A stretch of DNA of 64,000 bases. Origin: Aralia elata. Lineage: Eukaryota; Streptophyta; Magnoliopsida; Apiales; Araliaceae. This document shows positions 1 to 10,865 of the stretch, in pieces. Positions within the stretch are counted from its first letter, which is position 1, and every line of letters starts with the position of its first letter. The stretch spans positions 81,507,007 through 81,571,006 of the forward strand of contig CM068386.1 of NCBI GenBank assembly GCA_034770075.1, written 5' to 3'. The notes below the pieces were generated by a model that was not told the origin of the DNA, made no database searches, and saw only the letters and a program-made list of their open reading frames with translations. The position numbers and the translations under genes were made by a program.

Positions 1-978
1 AGTATGTGATTGTAGGCGTGTGGATTATTTTGATGGCTTACATGCCCATGAATAACCCTCACGCATATTAATGTTTTTTTGTTTGATTGACAATATTAAA
101 ATTGATTTCAAAGCCAAACAAATGAAGATTTTATAAAACCAATCAAAGTAGGATATTAGAATCACGAGGTTAAAATTTGAGAAGTGCTAATGAATGCCGA
201 TTCCTATCTAACGAGCAAGCTAAAGAAAAAATCATTTTCAAACATCACAAAATTTGATTTTTAGAAATAAGTAACGTTTTATGAAATCTTTGTGCATAGG
301 GTTAAAGAGATTCTAAAAATTGCCCGATCGTTTCACGAAAGCAACGTATAGATCTCGATTCCTATTTTGACAAAGGTTTACAACTCTTGTCTTGCCAAAA
401 CGACACTTAATGAAAAATCCCATAGTTTTGGACAATTAAAATCAAACCTTTCTCATAAAGAATAAAGCTTGCTCGTGTATACCGAAAAGACATTCCGAAG
501 CGTTATCAAATTAAAGCACGACTTTCCCTAAAAATCCAAATGGTTCTTTCATACAAACTCACCACAACATTCACATAGGCACACACACACACGCGCGCGC
601 ATATACACACATTTCATGAATTAAAGGATAGAAAAGCATCAAGATCGCGGTAACCGTGTTTCACGGAAGTCGAGGGGTGCCTAACACCTTCCCCTCACTT
701 AAACAAGCCCCCGAACTCTATGAATCTCAATATGCAGACCAATTAATTCGGAGTCACATATGAGCCAGCGATTTACAAAAGAACGAAAACTCGGATGAGT
801 TGGTACATCCATTTCAAATATACCAACTGGCGACTCTGGTTAATTGGCTCATCATAAAAGACGATCTTTCAAAACCCCGTCGACCTTAAATGCCGACCTT
901 TTCCAAAAATCATCTAAACCAAAAGGCTAAATTCGGAAAAGACTAAAAAGAAGAGAAAGCGAAAACCCGGCGTCGACA
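1..978 (+). repeat. 5' LTR of Retand-A (3' portion only)
   Basis: Equals the last 978 bp of the 3' LTR at 16592-17569 with four single-base differences (T/C near 473, T/C near 541, G/A near 713, C/T near 933) and no indel. It ends in GTCGACA, giving the usual CA terminus. It includes a (CA)n/(CG)n stretch near 580-600. Promoter and LTR start are outside the window. Confidence 0.95.
828..838 (+). other. Relic primer-binding-site-like motif inside the LTR
   Basis: TGGCGACTCTG here is identical to the first 11 bases of the functional primer site at 981. It is preceded by CA plus two bases (CCA-AC-TGG), the same spacing as at the true LTR end (ACA-GC-TGG). The same motif sits in the other LTRs at 17419-17429 and 53257-53267. 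A former LTR/primer-site junction absorbed into the LTR is an inference. Confidence 0.55.
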
Positions 979-1763
979 GCTGGCGACTCTGCTGGGGAAC
1001 ATTAGAGGGCTTAAGCCGCGTTCAAGTCTTGATGTTATCCTATCCTTTAAAATTCATAAAATGTGTGTGTGTGCGATATTTTGATGTTTTACTCTTGATT
1101 GTGTGAATGTGTGTTTTGAATAATAAATGAATGATTTGAATGGGATTGTTTTACTTTAAAGTAATCATTTGCATACGGTGAGGACGATGAATGTGAATGT
1201 ATGTTGAGATTGTACCTCCTCCTGAGGCGAACCCGTCGGTTGCTTATTACTGGACTCGATGGGGCTGCTCCCCGGAGATGGCTCAGGAAACGCACCACTC
1301 AAATCCGCTCCAATCGAAAGGGCTCAAACGAGTAGATTGCGAAGATTTGGGAACCTTCATGCCGAAAAGCCCGTGAGAGTAACCCTAGGATAGGTCAGCC
1401 TCTGATAAACCCAACGCAGGAAAAGTCTCTTCATGCCTTTTTACGTTCAAGAATATAAATGTCATAATTGCAACATACTCATATATGCTTCCCCTATTGT
1501 CAAAAGAGAATACTGACCTCCATGTTTTGCAGGAAACAGCTGGGGAAGCATAATAAAGTCATGTTTAGCATTTGTTATTGCACTAAAAGACTACTAACTT
1601 TCTCTTTTGCAGGGAAAGATTAAAAAACAACACCAAAAAATTTACAGTTTTAGCATGCATCCATTTTGCGTTTCCCCAAGACTAAACTTCGAACCATTGT
1701 CTCTGTAGGATTGCTCCTCAAACCCGTTCGCAGTCTAAGAAAGCCCAAAATTCTACATCTGAA
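979..1763 (+). other. 5' leader of Retand-A
   Basis: No gene is seen between the LTR and the gag ATG. The leader holds several splice-acceptor-like tracts (TTTTGCAG near 1525-1534, CTCTTTTGCAG near 1602-1613, TCTCTGTAG near 1700-1709). A spliced leader is possible but unproven. The same tracts occur in copy B, where the last one has one base changed (TCTTTGTAG). Confidence 0.6.
981..998 (+). other. Primer-binding site, tRNA-Arg type
   Basis: TGGCGACTCTGCTGGGGA lies two bases after the LTR terminus. Its complement ends in GAGTCGCCA, the form expected for the acceptor end of a plant tRNA-Arg starting GACTC, plus CCA. tRNA-Arg priming is known for Ogre/Retand-type Tat elements. Minus-strand DNA synthesis would start here. 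Confidence 0.8.
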
Positions 1764-4700
1764 ATGGCTGATATTCCTAACCATAATTCCATATCTCGGG
1801 AGGAGTTTGATGATTTTAAAAGACAGATGATGGAAATGGCCACAATGTTAAAGGAACAGTTCTTAATTAGACAGGATCCGGTAAACCAGGGATCGCATAA
1901 TATTCCACCACCAGGGGATGATCAGAATCCTCCTAAAAATGGTACAAACTTGCTTAAAGAGGACCAACCCCGACTCAAGGACGAGCCAGTCATCCCAAAG
2001 CCCGTTCCCATACCTAGCAGGACAGTGATTACTATCCCAGAAGAGGGGGACAATGACGACCTTCGGAGAAAAATGAAACACATGGAGGAGACCATCCAAT
2101 CTCTAAGGGGCATAGGCTCCCTGGGTAGGGTTAATTACTCGGATTTATGTGTTTTCCCCGGAGCCAGATATCCAGAAAAGTTCAAAGTCCCCGAGTTTGA
2201 AAAATACAATGGAAAGGGAGACCCCTATACACACTTGAAAATATACATTGGAGAACTCGGGTCTTATGCCGAAGACGAGGGGTTAAGAATGCAACTATTC
2301 CAGAAAAGCTTAACAGGGGAGGCAAGAATCTGGTATGCCCGCCTCGACAACGCCCGAATCCACAACTGGGAGGAATTGGCCCATACCTTCTTAACCCAAT
2401 ACAGCTTTCAGACCCAGATGGCCCCTGACAGGTACCAAATGACAAAGGTTAAGAAACAGCCTAGGGAGTCCTTCAGGGAATATGCCCAACGATGGAGGGG
2501 CATGGCCGCCCAGGTGACCCCCCCAATGAACGAATCAGAGATGGTGATGACCTTTGTAGACATCCAGGAGGCACCGTATTATGAGAGGGTCATCTCGGGG
2601 ATTGGAAGACCTTTTGCTGAAATGATTAAACATGGAGAGATGGTAGACATGGGGTTAAAATCGGGTAAAATCCGGGATCTTACTTCTTTAGAAACTGCTG
2701 CCGAGCAAATACAGAATGGAAACTATGGCAGCACTTCCCGGAGGGTCCAAAAGAAGAAGGAAGAGGATGTCTCCCTCATCCTACAAGGGTCATCCAGAAA
2801 AGCAGAAAGCCATCTTCCGGTACAGGAACAGAGGGGAGGGCCATCCCGACAGCCAAACTTCACCGATCAAAGGGCAGAGGGGCGAAGAAGATATGAGGCT
2901 TCGCAAAATCGAGTATTCACCCCACTCGGGGAATCTCTCGAGCGGATTTTGGCGGTATTGATGGCCCAAAAGAAGATAATCAATTTGGCTCCCCCAAGTG
3001 ACCCGAAGGGAAGGAGATTTGATCCAAGCAAACGGTGCGCCTATCACTCGGGTTCCCCGGGTCATGATACACAAGATTGTTGGACATTGAAACATATAAT
3101 TCAGAACATGATCGACAACGGGGAAATTGTGGTGGAACAACCGGACTCCCCGAATGTTAAGGCAAATCCCTTGCCAAGACATGATGGAGGGGGAGTTAAT
3201 GCGACGGAGGCAAGTGAAGCTGGGGGGCCGCCAAGGTTGAACTATGTGCAGAAAGTTGAGGAGATAATCAACATGATCCATGATCATGGGGATGCACGGG
3301 TAACGCCCATCAGGTTGATAGGGATAAGTACAAATGGCATGGAAAGACCTGTCAAGTTGACAGCCCCGAGGCCCATCATCCTTGCAGCAAGGCCGCAACT
3401 CCCTATCAGTAGTCTGAGGACTGTACCCTGAAATTATGGGGGAATACCAGAGGAAGCGGCCAGTTGTGCTTCCGTGACGACCAAGGGAAACCCCTTATAT
3501 CTTCCCGGGCGAGTCCTTGGGAGCCAAAAGAGAAAAAATGAAGAGGTTTCCGAGGAAAGGGCCATAGAGTTTTTGAAAAGGATGGATCACCCAGAAATGA
3601 GGGGGATCCAGATTTTAAATGAGGAATCAACCCTAACATCAGTCATGGACTTGGTATTGTCATCCAGTGAGCATTGCAAAACCCTGATGAAGGTTCTGGA
3701 GGAGGCATTTGTGCCCAAAGAAATTAGTAAGGAGGGTTTCGGCCGACTGGTAGGCCACTTATTGGAAACCGATGCAATATCCTTTACGGATGAGGACATT
3801 CCCGAAGAGGGAAGGGGGCACCGAAAACCGCTACACATCGCGGTAATCTCCTCAGGATATGTCATGAATGGGGTGCTGATCGACGGGGGATCGGCATTGA
3901 ATATATGTCCTCTCAGTACGCTGAAGAAAATGAACATCAGTCCCAAGCGCCTGCGGGCCAGTCATGTGGTGGTTCGGGCTTTTGACGGATCCCGGAGGGA
4001 CACCATCGGAGAGATAGAATTGCCAGTGGAGATAGGGCCCTGTACTTTTGATATCTCCTTCCAAGTCCTAGATATCACGGCAAGCTACAACCTGCTGTTA
4101 GGGAGGCCGTGGATACACATGGCCGGGGCAGTTCCTTCCACGCTCCACCAACAAATCAAGTTGATCATCGATGGGAATCTGGTAACAATCTCGGCCGAAT
4201 GTGATGACCCTTCTCTTCCCAGGAGTGGCCTACCAGTAATCAATGTGGATGAGTCAGCGGCTCCTGCCAGCTTTCAAGCACTAGAGATTAGCACTCCCCA
4301 TTATAGATGCCTGGGAGCTCCAGCTGTGAAACCAAGGGTCTCTCCGGAACTCACCTTTGTGGCAAGGGAAATGATTAAAATGAACTTCCAACCTGGACAG
4401 GGACTAGGGAAAAGCAGTCAGGGAATCACCGAGCCCATCCACCTACCACAGCAGATAGGCAAAGCAGGATTGGGATACCATGTGGGCGCAGTACGGGGAC
4501 ACCGTCAGGGTTCGACTCCGATTCGACTAGTTGGCAGTCCAGTGACCAAAGTCGACAATGAGCAGGGGATCAGCGGACCTGTGATTGGGGCAGGGAATGA
4601 AGAGTTAACCCCCACACGTAATGAGTCGGCCCGGAGGAAAAGTTTCCTGCAGGAGGTCGCAAAAGAGTTTGAAACCAAATGCTATATCCCCGGACAATCA

Positions 4701-4937
4701 ACAAGCAGTAAGGAGGGGACGAATGTTATCACACCACCGGGAGCCCAACAAGTTGTGCCTGTCATCGATTGGGCAGGGCTGATTATTCCTGGAGAAGATA
4801 TGGAGAAGGATTCAGGCGACGTATCCGTAATCATCGGGGAGGTGTCCGATGTGAGGCCCTCCTTTATCCAGCGCATTTCATCTGACCTGATCCTCGATAA
4901 TTGGACCCAGAAACCAGTGATATCCAAACAGGGGTAA
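1764..4937 (+). pseudogene. gag-pro: gag-pro of Retand-A, one in-frame stop
   Basis: One reading frame for capsid and protease, broken by TGA at 3429-3431 where copy B has TGG. Residues about 130-260 carry the Retrotrans_gag core (conserved GEARIWYARL and WEELAHTFL). A zinc-knuckle-like Cys/His cluster (CAYH...GH...C) lies near residue 425. The aspartic protease part follows the stop: the active-site loop reads IDGGSALNI, the DGGS form seen in Tat/Ogre elements, and a YNLLLGRPWIH segment follows. Further on, FQPGQGLGKSSQG is a G-patch-type motif. The frame ends at TAA 4935-4937, which overlaps the donor of the downstream intron. The start ATG is preceded by a long leader and begins MADIPNH; copy B keeps the same start. 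The rest of the frame is open, so this is a recent inactivation. Confidence 0.88.
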
Positions 4938-5101
4938 AGCTCGACGTCAGGGTGGTTAACCCTAGAGAATGGGAGAATGAAGAAGTTTATTTTTGTTGTT
5001 GTTTTGTTTCTGCATAATTGTGTCGTTTCTTCGTGTTATTTGAAATTGCGATCGTCGTGAAAAAATGATTTATATATGACAAGTATTTTGTTTCATGTCA
5101 G
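4934..5101 (+). other. Intron between protease and RT frames (168 nt)
   Basis: Donor GTAAAG starts at 4934 and the acceptor is TTTCATGTCAG ending at 5101. Joining 4933 to 5102 keeps the gag-pro frame open into the pol frame. The gag-pro stop TAA lies within the donor. A 168-nt segment with the same ends is at 57366-57533 in copy B. An intron between protease and RT is known in Ogre elements; splicing here is inferred. Confidence 0.75.
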
Positions 5102-8100
5102 GTGTACCCATTTGAGTAATCCTTGCTTAACAAATGGTCTTTCAAATTTGAATGATGATTATGATTTTGACATTGAGCTGGATTTCGATTTGATGGGCAT
5201 TGAACAAGACGAGACAGATTACGACGACGCACCTGACGAGATCAAAGGATGGGTCGAGGATAAACCCAAACCCAACTTGGACCAAACCATCACCGTTGAT
5301 ATTGGAACCCCTGACAAGCCAAAGGAACTCAAGATAGGGACGGACCTCACCCCCAGCCAGAAAGCCGAAATGACTGAGCTGCTAAAACAATATGAGGATG
5401 TATTTGCCTGGTCTCATGAGGATATGATCGGATTGTCCACCGACATTGTGGTACAACGATTACCCATCAAGGAGGGTTTCAAGCCTGTCAAACAAAAATT
5501 AAGGAAATTGAAACCGGAGTGGAGCTTAAAAGTGAAGGAAGAGATCATCAAGCAGTTCAGGGCGGGAATCATTATGGTATCCACTTATCCTGAATGGTTA
5601 TCCAATGTGGTCCCGGTAGCTAAGCCTGGAGGAAAGGTGAGGGTATGTGTAGACTACAGAGATCTAAACAAGGCCAGTCTCAAGGATAACTTCCCGGTGC
5701 CTTTCATACACATCCTGGTAGATAACACAGCCCAGTACGAAATGTATTCTTTTGTGGATTGCTTCGCGGGATATCATCAGATAATGGTGGCAGAAGAAGA
5801 CCGGGAAAAGACCGCATTCATCACCCCCTGGGGCACTTTCTGCTATAGACGACTGGCTTTCGGTCTCACAAATGCAGGGGCTACTTATTAGAGAGCCATG
5901 ATGGCCTTGTTCCACGATATGATGCACAAGGAGATAGAGGTCTACGTGGATGACATTATTGTGAAATCAAAGGTAGAATCCGATCATACAACCCATCTTA
6001 AAAAGCTATTCGATCGGCTCAGAAAGTATAATTTGAAGCTCAATCCAGCCAAGTGCGCTTTCGGAGTACAGTCGGGCAAGCTCTTGGGTTTCCTGGTTAG
6101 TGATCGGGGCATTGAGTTGGACCCAGCAAAGATTAAGGCCATTGTGGATATGCCGGCACCTCACACAGAAAAGGAGATAAGAGGATTCCTCAGGAGGATA
6201 AACTTTATCAGCCGTTTTATATCCCACTTGACGACTACATGTGAGCCGATTTTTAAACTGTTAAAAAAAGGGGTGTCCCAAGAATGGAATGAGCAATGTC
6301 AGAGGGCGTTTCAGACCATTAAAAAGCAATTGACTGAAGCACCAGTGCTGGTACCCCCGAGGGATGGGATCCCTCTGTTTATGTATATATCGGTAAATGC
6401 CATCGCGATGGGATGTATGTTGGGACAGAAAAATGAGGCGGGTAAAGAGCAGGCCATCTATTACCTCAGCAAAAGATTTAGCCAATGTGAGCAGAATTAC
6501 ACTCCCATCGAGAAGACCTGTTGTGCTCTGGCCTGGGCTGCAGGGAGATTACAGCACTACCTCCATGGGCATACAACGTACCTGATATCAAGAATGGATC
6601 CCCTAAAATATATTTTTGAAAGGCCCATGCTGAATTGTCGATTATCAAGATGGCAGTTAATCTTACAACAGTTTGACATGGTGTACGTGACCCAGAAGGC
6701 CATGAAAGGGCAGGGAATTGCAGATCAGTTGGCAGAAGCCCCGGCAGGAGGGATGGAGCCATTAGAAACTCCTCTCCCGGGCGAGGATATATTTTGGGTA
6801 TCGCGCGAAAAATGTGATGACGAGGGATAATTCTGGAAGCTGTATTTTGATGGTGCCATGAATGCCGAGGGGGCAGGAGCCGGAGCGGTCCTAGTCTCTA
6901 TCACCGGAGAACAATACCCTGTGGCCACTAAACTTCGTTTCAGCAATTCGAACAACACTGCTGAATACGAGGGGTGTATCTTGGGACTCCGATTGGCCCG
7001 TGACATGGGAGTGAAAAGACTAGCGGTGTTCGGGGATTCAGAATTGGTAATCAGATAAGCAATCGGGGTATACACTAAGGAGCTTCGGTTACTTCCATAC
7101 CATCGTTGTGTCACCCAGCTTATGCAAGAGTTCGAAGATATCGCCTTCCGCCATATTCCTCGGGGACGAAATGATTTTGCCGATGCATTGGCGACTTTGG
7201 CTTCCTTAATCCACGCGATCAAGAGTAGGGACAGTCCACAGATTGAGATCACCGTACAGAATGCCCCGGCGTATGAGGAAAATGTGGCAGTGTTATCAAA
7301 CGAGGTGGTGTTGACGAGGCAGCCCTGGTATCACGACATAAGGGAATATCTGAGAGACAGATCCCTTCCCGATCAGGCAAATCGGACTGAAAGGATGAGA
7401 ATTCAAAAGATGGCGATGAAGTTTTACCTGAGTGGCGATTCACTTTACAAAAGGGATGCCGGTTTGGGACTGTTGCAATGCGTAGACGAAACGCAATCCC
7501 AAAGGATTATGAATGAAATCCATGGCGGGGTGTGTGGGCCACACATGAGTGGACCGATGTTGGCCAAAAAGATCTTGAGGACAGGGCATTATTGGTTAAC
7601 GCTGAAGGCCGATTGCGATGATCATGTCAAACGATGTTATCAATGCCAGGCGCACGGTAATGTGATCCATACATCTCCCAATGAACTGCACTGTATGACC
7701 TCCCCATGGCCATTTTCAATGTGGGGAATGGATGTAATCGGACCAATAGAGCCCAAAGCGAGCAACGGGCACCGATTCATTTTCGTCATGATCGATTACT
7801 TCACCAAGTGGGTAGAGGCAGCTTCTTTCCCCAAAGTAACTCAGGAGGTCATCGTCAACTTCGTCAGGAATAATGTCATTTGCCGATATGGGCAACCTGA
7901 GGTTGTGGTCTCCGACAATGCCAAGAATTTAAACAACGCCCTCATGAAGGAACTGTGTGACCAGTTCAGGATTAAGCATCTCAATTCCGTCATTTACCGT
8001 CCTAAGATGAATGGGGCAGTGGAGGCTGCAAATAAAAACATCAAGAAGATCATGGCGAAAATGTCTGCTAATCATCGGGGATGGCCGGATCTGTTACCCC

Positions 8101-8573
8101 TCACCCTGCTGGCATACCGAACATCAACGCGTACATCTACAGGGGCAACCCCTTACGCTTTGGTGTATGGAATGGAGGCTGTTCTACCAGTTGAGGTTGA
8201 GATGGCGTCCCTCAGAATAGTGATCGACGCTCAGATAAGCGAAGAGGATTGGATGCAAAGTCGATATGACCAATTGGCCCTGATTGATGAAAGGAGAGTG
8301 GCTGCCATTTGGCATGGTCAGCTATATCAACAGAGGATCTCTCGATCGTACGATAAAAAGATAAGACTTCGGAAGTTCAAGGAAAATGATTTGGTGTTGA
8401 AAAGAGTCATGCCTTGTCAAGACGAAGCCAAGGGGAAGTTTGCCCCAAGCTGGGAAGGGCCATTTGTGATCAAGAAAGTGCTATCCGGAGGAGCCCTCAT
8501 ATTGCAAGAAATGGATGGTGAGGTATTTCCACAACCCCTCAATGCTGACTCGGTGAAGCGGTTCTACGCTTAA
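5102..8573 (+). pseudogene. pol: pol (RT, two RNases H, integrase) of Retand-A, three stops
   Basis: Domains in order: acidic linker; reverse transcriptase with VDYRDLN, FGLTNAGATY and the catalytic YVDD (about 5943-5954); native RNase H whose first motif reads FMYISVNA without the usual Asp; an archaeal-type RNase H starting LYFDGAMN (about 6841); integrase with a His/Cys zinc finger (CYQCQ) and a DDE core (WGMDVIGPI, VVSDNAKN, NGAVEAANK); and a C-terminal basic segment ending at 8573. Three stops break it: TAG 5889-5891, TAA 6828-6830 and TAA 7056-7058. Copy B has CAG, CAA and CAA at these sites. A 3-bp loss near 7073 is in frame. The segment has no ATG of its own at its 5' end if the upstream intron is used. 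Confidence 0.9.
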
Positions 8574-9082
8574 ATCATCAGTTCTTTTTTCCTTTGAAGA
8601 GCGAACTACGTAGGACCTGATCTTCCAACTTGTGGGGGTACGTAGGCAGCCATCATGGCGCGGTCCGATCCTTCAAAAAATAATCCTTTCCCTAACCGAA
8701 GCCAATTTTCGATAGCCAGATAAAACCTTCCTACACCCTCAAAACCTTCCCGAAACCAATTGCCTAACCAGTTTCAGCCCAAAGTACATACCCTGATCCA
8801 ACCAAAAAGTTATCCAAAATCTGAGATTCAATCCGATGAAATCAAAAGGTGTGCGGCAATATCTGTCAAATCTCCATCAAGTCTTGAGAAAAAGAAAGAA
8901 GGCGAGATGTCAAAATCATGGTCAATTGGATAAAATGATGATCCAATGGAAGGCAATGATACGACAAAAGGGGAAAATGACTAAATTTAAATGCATGTCT
9001 ATATATATAAGTCGTTTTATTACAAGATTTCTCTTTCAATAACTGATGAAACCAACATAGTCTATGCAGGAAATAAAATAAT
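8574..9082. other. Convergent spacer between pol and antisense gene
   Basis: A 509-bp stretch separating the tail of pol (plus strand) from the tail of the antisense gene (minus strand). It is rich in short A/C-rich segments. A 68-codon open stretch at 8836-9042 shows no domain. Nothing else is recognised. Confidence 0.6.
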
Positions 9083-10648
9083 CTACAAATCTGAGACTAG
9101 CCGAAGCAGGATGGACAGGGTGGTGGATAGATCTGAAGCATCAGCATCTCCTGCAATCTGCTGCCCCATCATACCAATACGATCCAGTACAGCCGTAGCT
9201 CGGCTGACAGTCCCAAAATGAGCATCTACCACTGCCCTGGTCTGAAATACAATGGCCTCTCTATCAGCAATGGCGGCATCCCTAGCCCGAATGGCCTCAT
9301 CTCTCTCGGCAAGGGCGGCATCCCTCTCGGCTTCAGTAGTAATCAGGGCCAGGCGAAGTCGGGAATCCTCAGCAACCCGACTCGGGGCAGAATCGACTAA
9401 GATGGGATGGTCTGTTGTATCTTCTGGGAAAATCACTCCAGAGTCATCAAAGGCCCCTGCCCGACTCAAACTAGCCGAATCCAAGTCTCCTCGCAACCAC
9501 TGTACGTAAGCAAATGTCTGGATGTGACAGCTTTCACTATATTCGGCAAGGGTCCTGCGCTCCCAAAGCTCGTATACCTGCAGTAGATCCCTCTCTGTAC
9601 AGGATGATATAAGGAATCGGTATGCGGCTGCACCCGCGAAGGGGTGTGAATCCTGTGTCTGATCAAACTGCCCCATAACCGCCAGGGGATGATAAGTCGT
9701 CACGCCTCTCAACCCAGCAATGGGGATGAAATCCAGGTCGGGCACATGAGTCAAGAAGCTCATAAAGGAGCAATAACCCGAATAAACCAGGAGATGAAAG
9801 GGATCCTCGATGACCGACAGAAATGCTGTCCAGGAGACCGCATCCGTACAGCTCACGGGACGAAACGAAAACTGCGCGGCTATGTTGTGACTGAAGCAAA
9901 ACCCTTGGCGGCGGAAATGGCCGATGGGACTAAGATGACTCATGAACCATATGTACAATAATGTCGAACTCCCTCTGAAGAATCTCCCTCGGAAGGACTG
10001 GCAATATGTGGCCGACATGTAGGTATCCGCCAATACCATGGGGAGAATGGTGTGATCCTCCTGAAGGGCCCTAACGGCCGCAATAATCCGCATGTCCAAA
10101 TGATCGGATCCTGCAGGCAAATACAAAACTGAGATGACACAGGCCATCAGAACGTCCATTCTCAAGGCATCCCAACGCTCCTCGGACACGGAAAAATCAC
10201 CGAGGAAAAGACGGAAACTGTCAGGTGAGCCAAATCGGTCAATCAAGAATTGAAGAGGAACCATATGGTCTGACGTGATTACCGGTAATAAGACAGCCCT
10301 CCGCAAACCAGTGAAAGTCAAGAATTGACGGCGCATGGAACCAACGGTAACCCTGGCACAGGGACCATCCAACGGCAAGCCGGTGAAGCGAGCATACTCC
10401 TCAAGGGTGGGGGTCAGCTCTACTGTCCCAAACCTAAACACCTGACGGGCAGGGGCCCAATAGCTCAGAAGACCATCCACAAAGCCCGCTGGCACCCGGA
10501 AGGTTAATAAGGACCAAGAATGTCCCAAAAGACCATCTACGATGACCCTATCTGCTGGCAGTAGACTGTCCAACCAGCGGAAGAGGCTGCCAACCAACCC
10601 TGTGGGAGGAGTGAAATCCAAACGAACCACGGCATCTGAGGACGACAT
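9083..10648 (-). CDS. Antisense gene B of Retand-A: PTLEEY-module/coiled-coil protein
   Basis: An intact 521-residue frame on the strand opposite to gag-pol, starting at ATG 10648 (MSSSDAVV). The frame stays open 79 codons further upstream, but that part is hydrophobic low-quality sequence and a polypyrimidine-CAG tract directly precedes the ATG, so the shorter start is preferred. Residues about 15-110 hold a helical segment ending in FGTVELTPTLEEYARFTGLP. This resembles the 'PTLEEY' module of plant DUF7745/plant-mobile-domain proteins (family call tentative). Residues about 440-490 form a heptad-rich coiled coil (repeats of AERDAALAERDEA type). No transposase or protease motif is seen. It lies downstream of antisense gene A on the same strand with a 217-bp gap. 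Function in the element is unknown. Copy B carries the same gene with frameshifts. Confidence 0.72.
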   Translation of the reverse strand: MSSSDAVVRLDFTPPTGLVGSLFRWLDSLLPADRVIVDGLLGHSWSLLTFRVPAGFVDGLLSYWAPARQVFRFGTVELTPTLEEYARFTGLPLDGPCARVTVGSMRRQFLTFTGLRRAVLLPVITSDHMVPLQFLIDRFGSPDSFRLFLGDFSVSEERWDALRMDVLMACVISVLYLPAGSDHLDMRIIAAVRALQEDHTILPMVLADTYMSATYCQSFRGRFFRGSSTLLYIWFMSHLSPIGHFRRQGFCFSHNIAAQFSFRPVSCTDAVSWTAFLSVIEDPFHLLVYSGYCSFMSFLTHVPDLDFIPIAGLRGVTTYHPLAVMGQFDQTQDSHPFAGAAAYRFLISSCTERDLLQVYELWERRTLAEYSESCHIQTFAYVQWLRGDLDSASLSRAGAFDDSGVIFPEDTTDHPILVDSAPSRVAEDSRLRLALITTEAERDAALAERDEAIRARDAAIADREAIVFQTRAVVDAHFGTVSRATAVLDRIGMMGQQIAGDADASDLSTTLSILLRLVSDL

Positions 10649-10865
10649 CTGTGAAAAAAAAATAGTATCAAAAAAGACTGTACATGGGTCATTCTCTACC
10701 CATAAATAAAAAGCATGCATCATACAGTTATTTATAAAACAGGTGAATTCCATAAAATGAAAAAGAAAACTGTGCATAAATAAATAAATGAGTTCGGTAC
10801 ATAGTGCATAAATGAAAAAGAAATCTAAGCAGGTGCCGATACAAAAGGCCCTATCCTGTCCTGGT

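Noticed and set aside
2790..3398. A 202-codon open stretch opposite to gag, also present in copy B at 55222-55830
   Set aside because: It mirrors the conserved gag frame, has no domain, and its conservation is explained by the sense protein.
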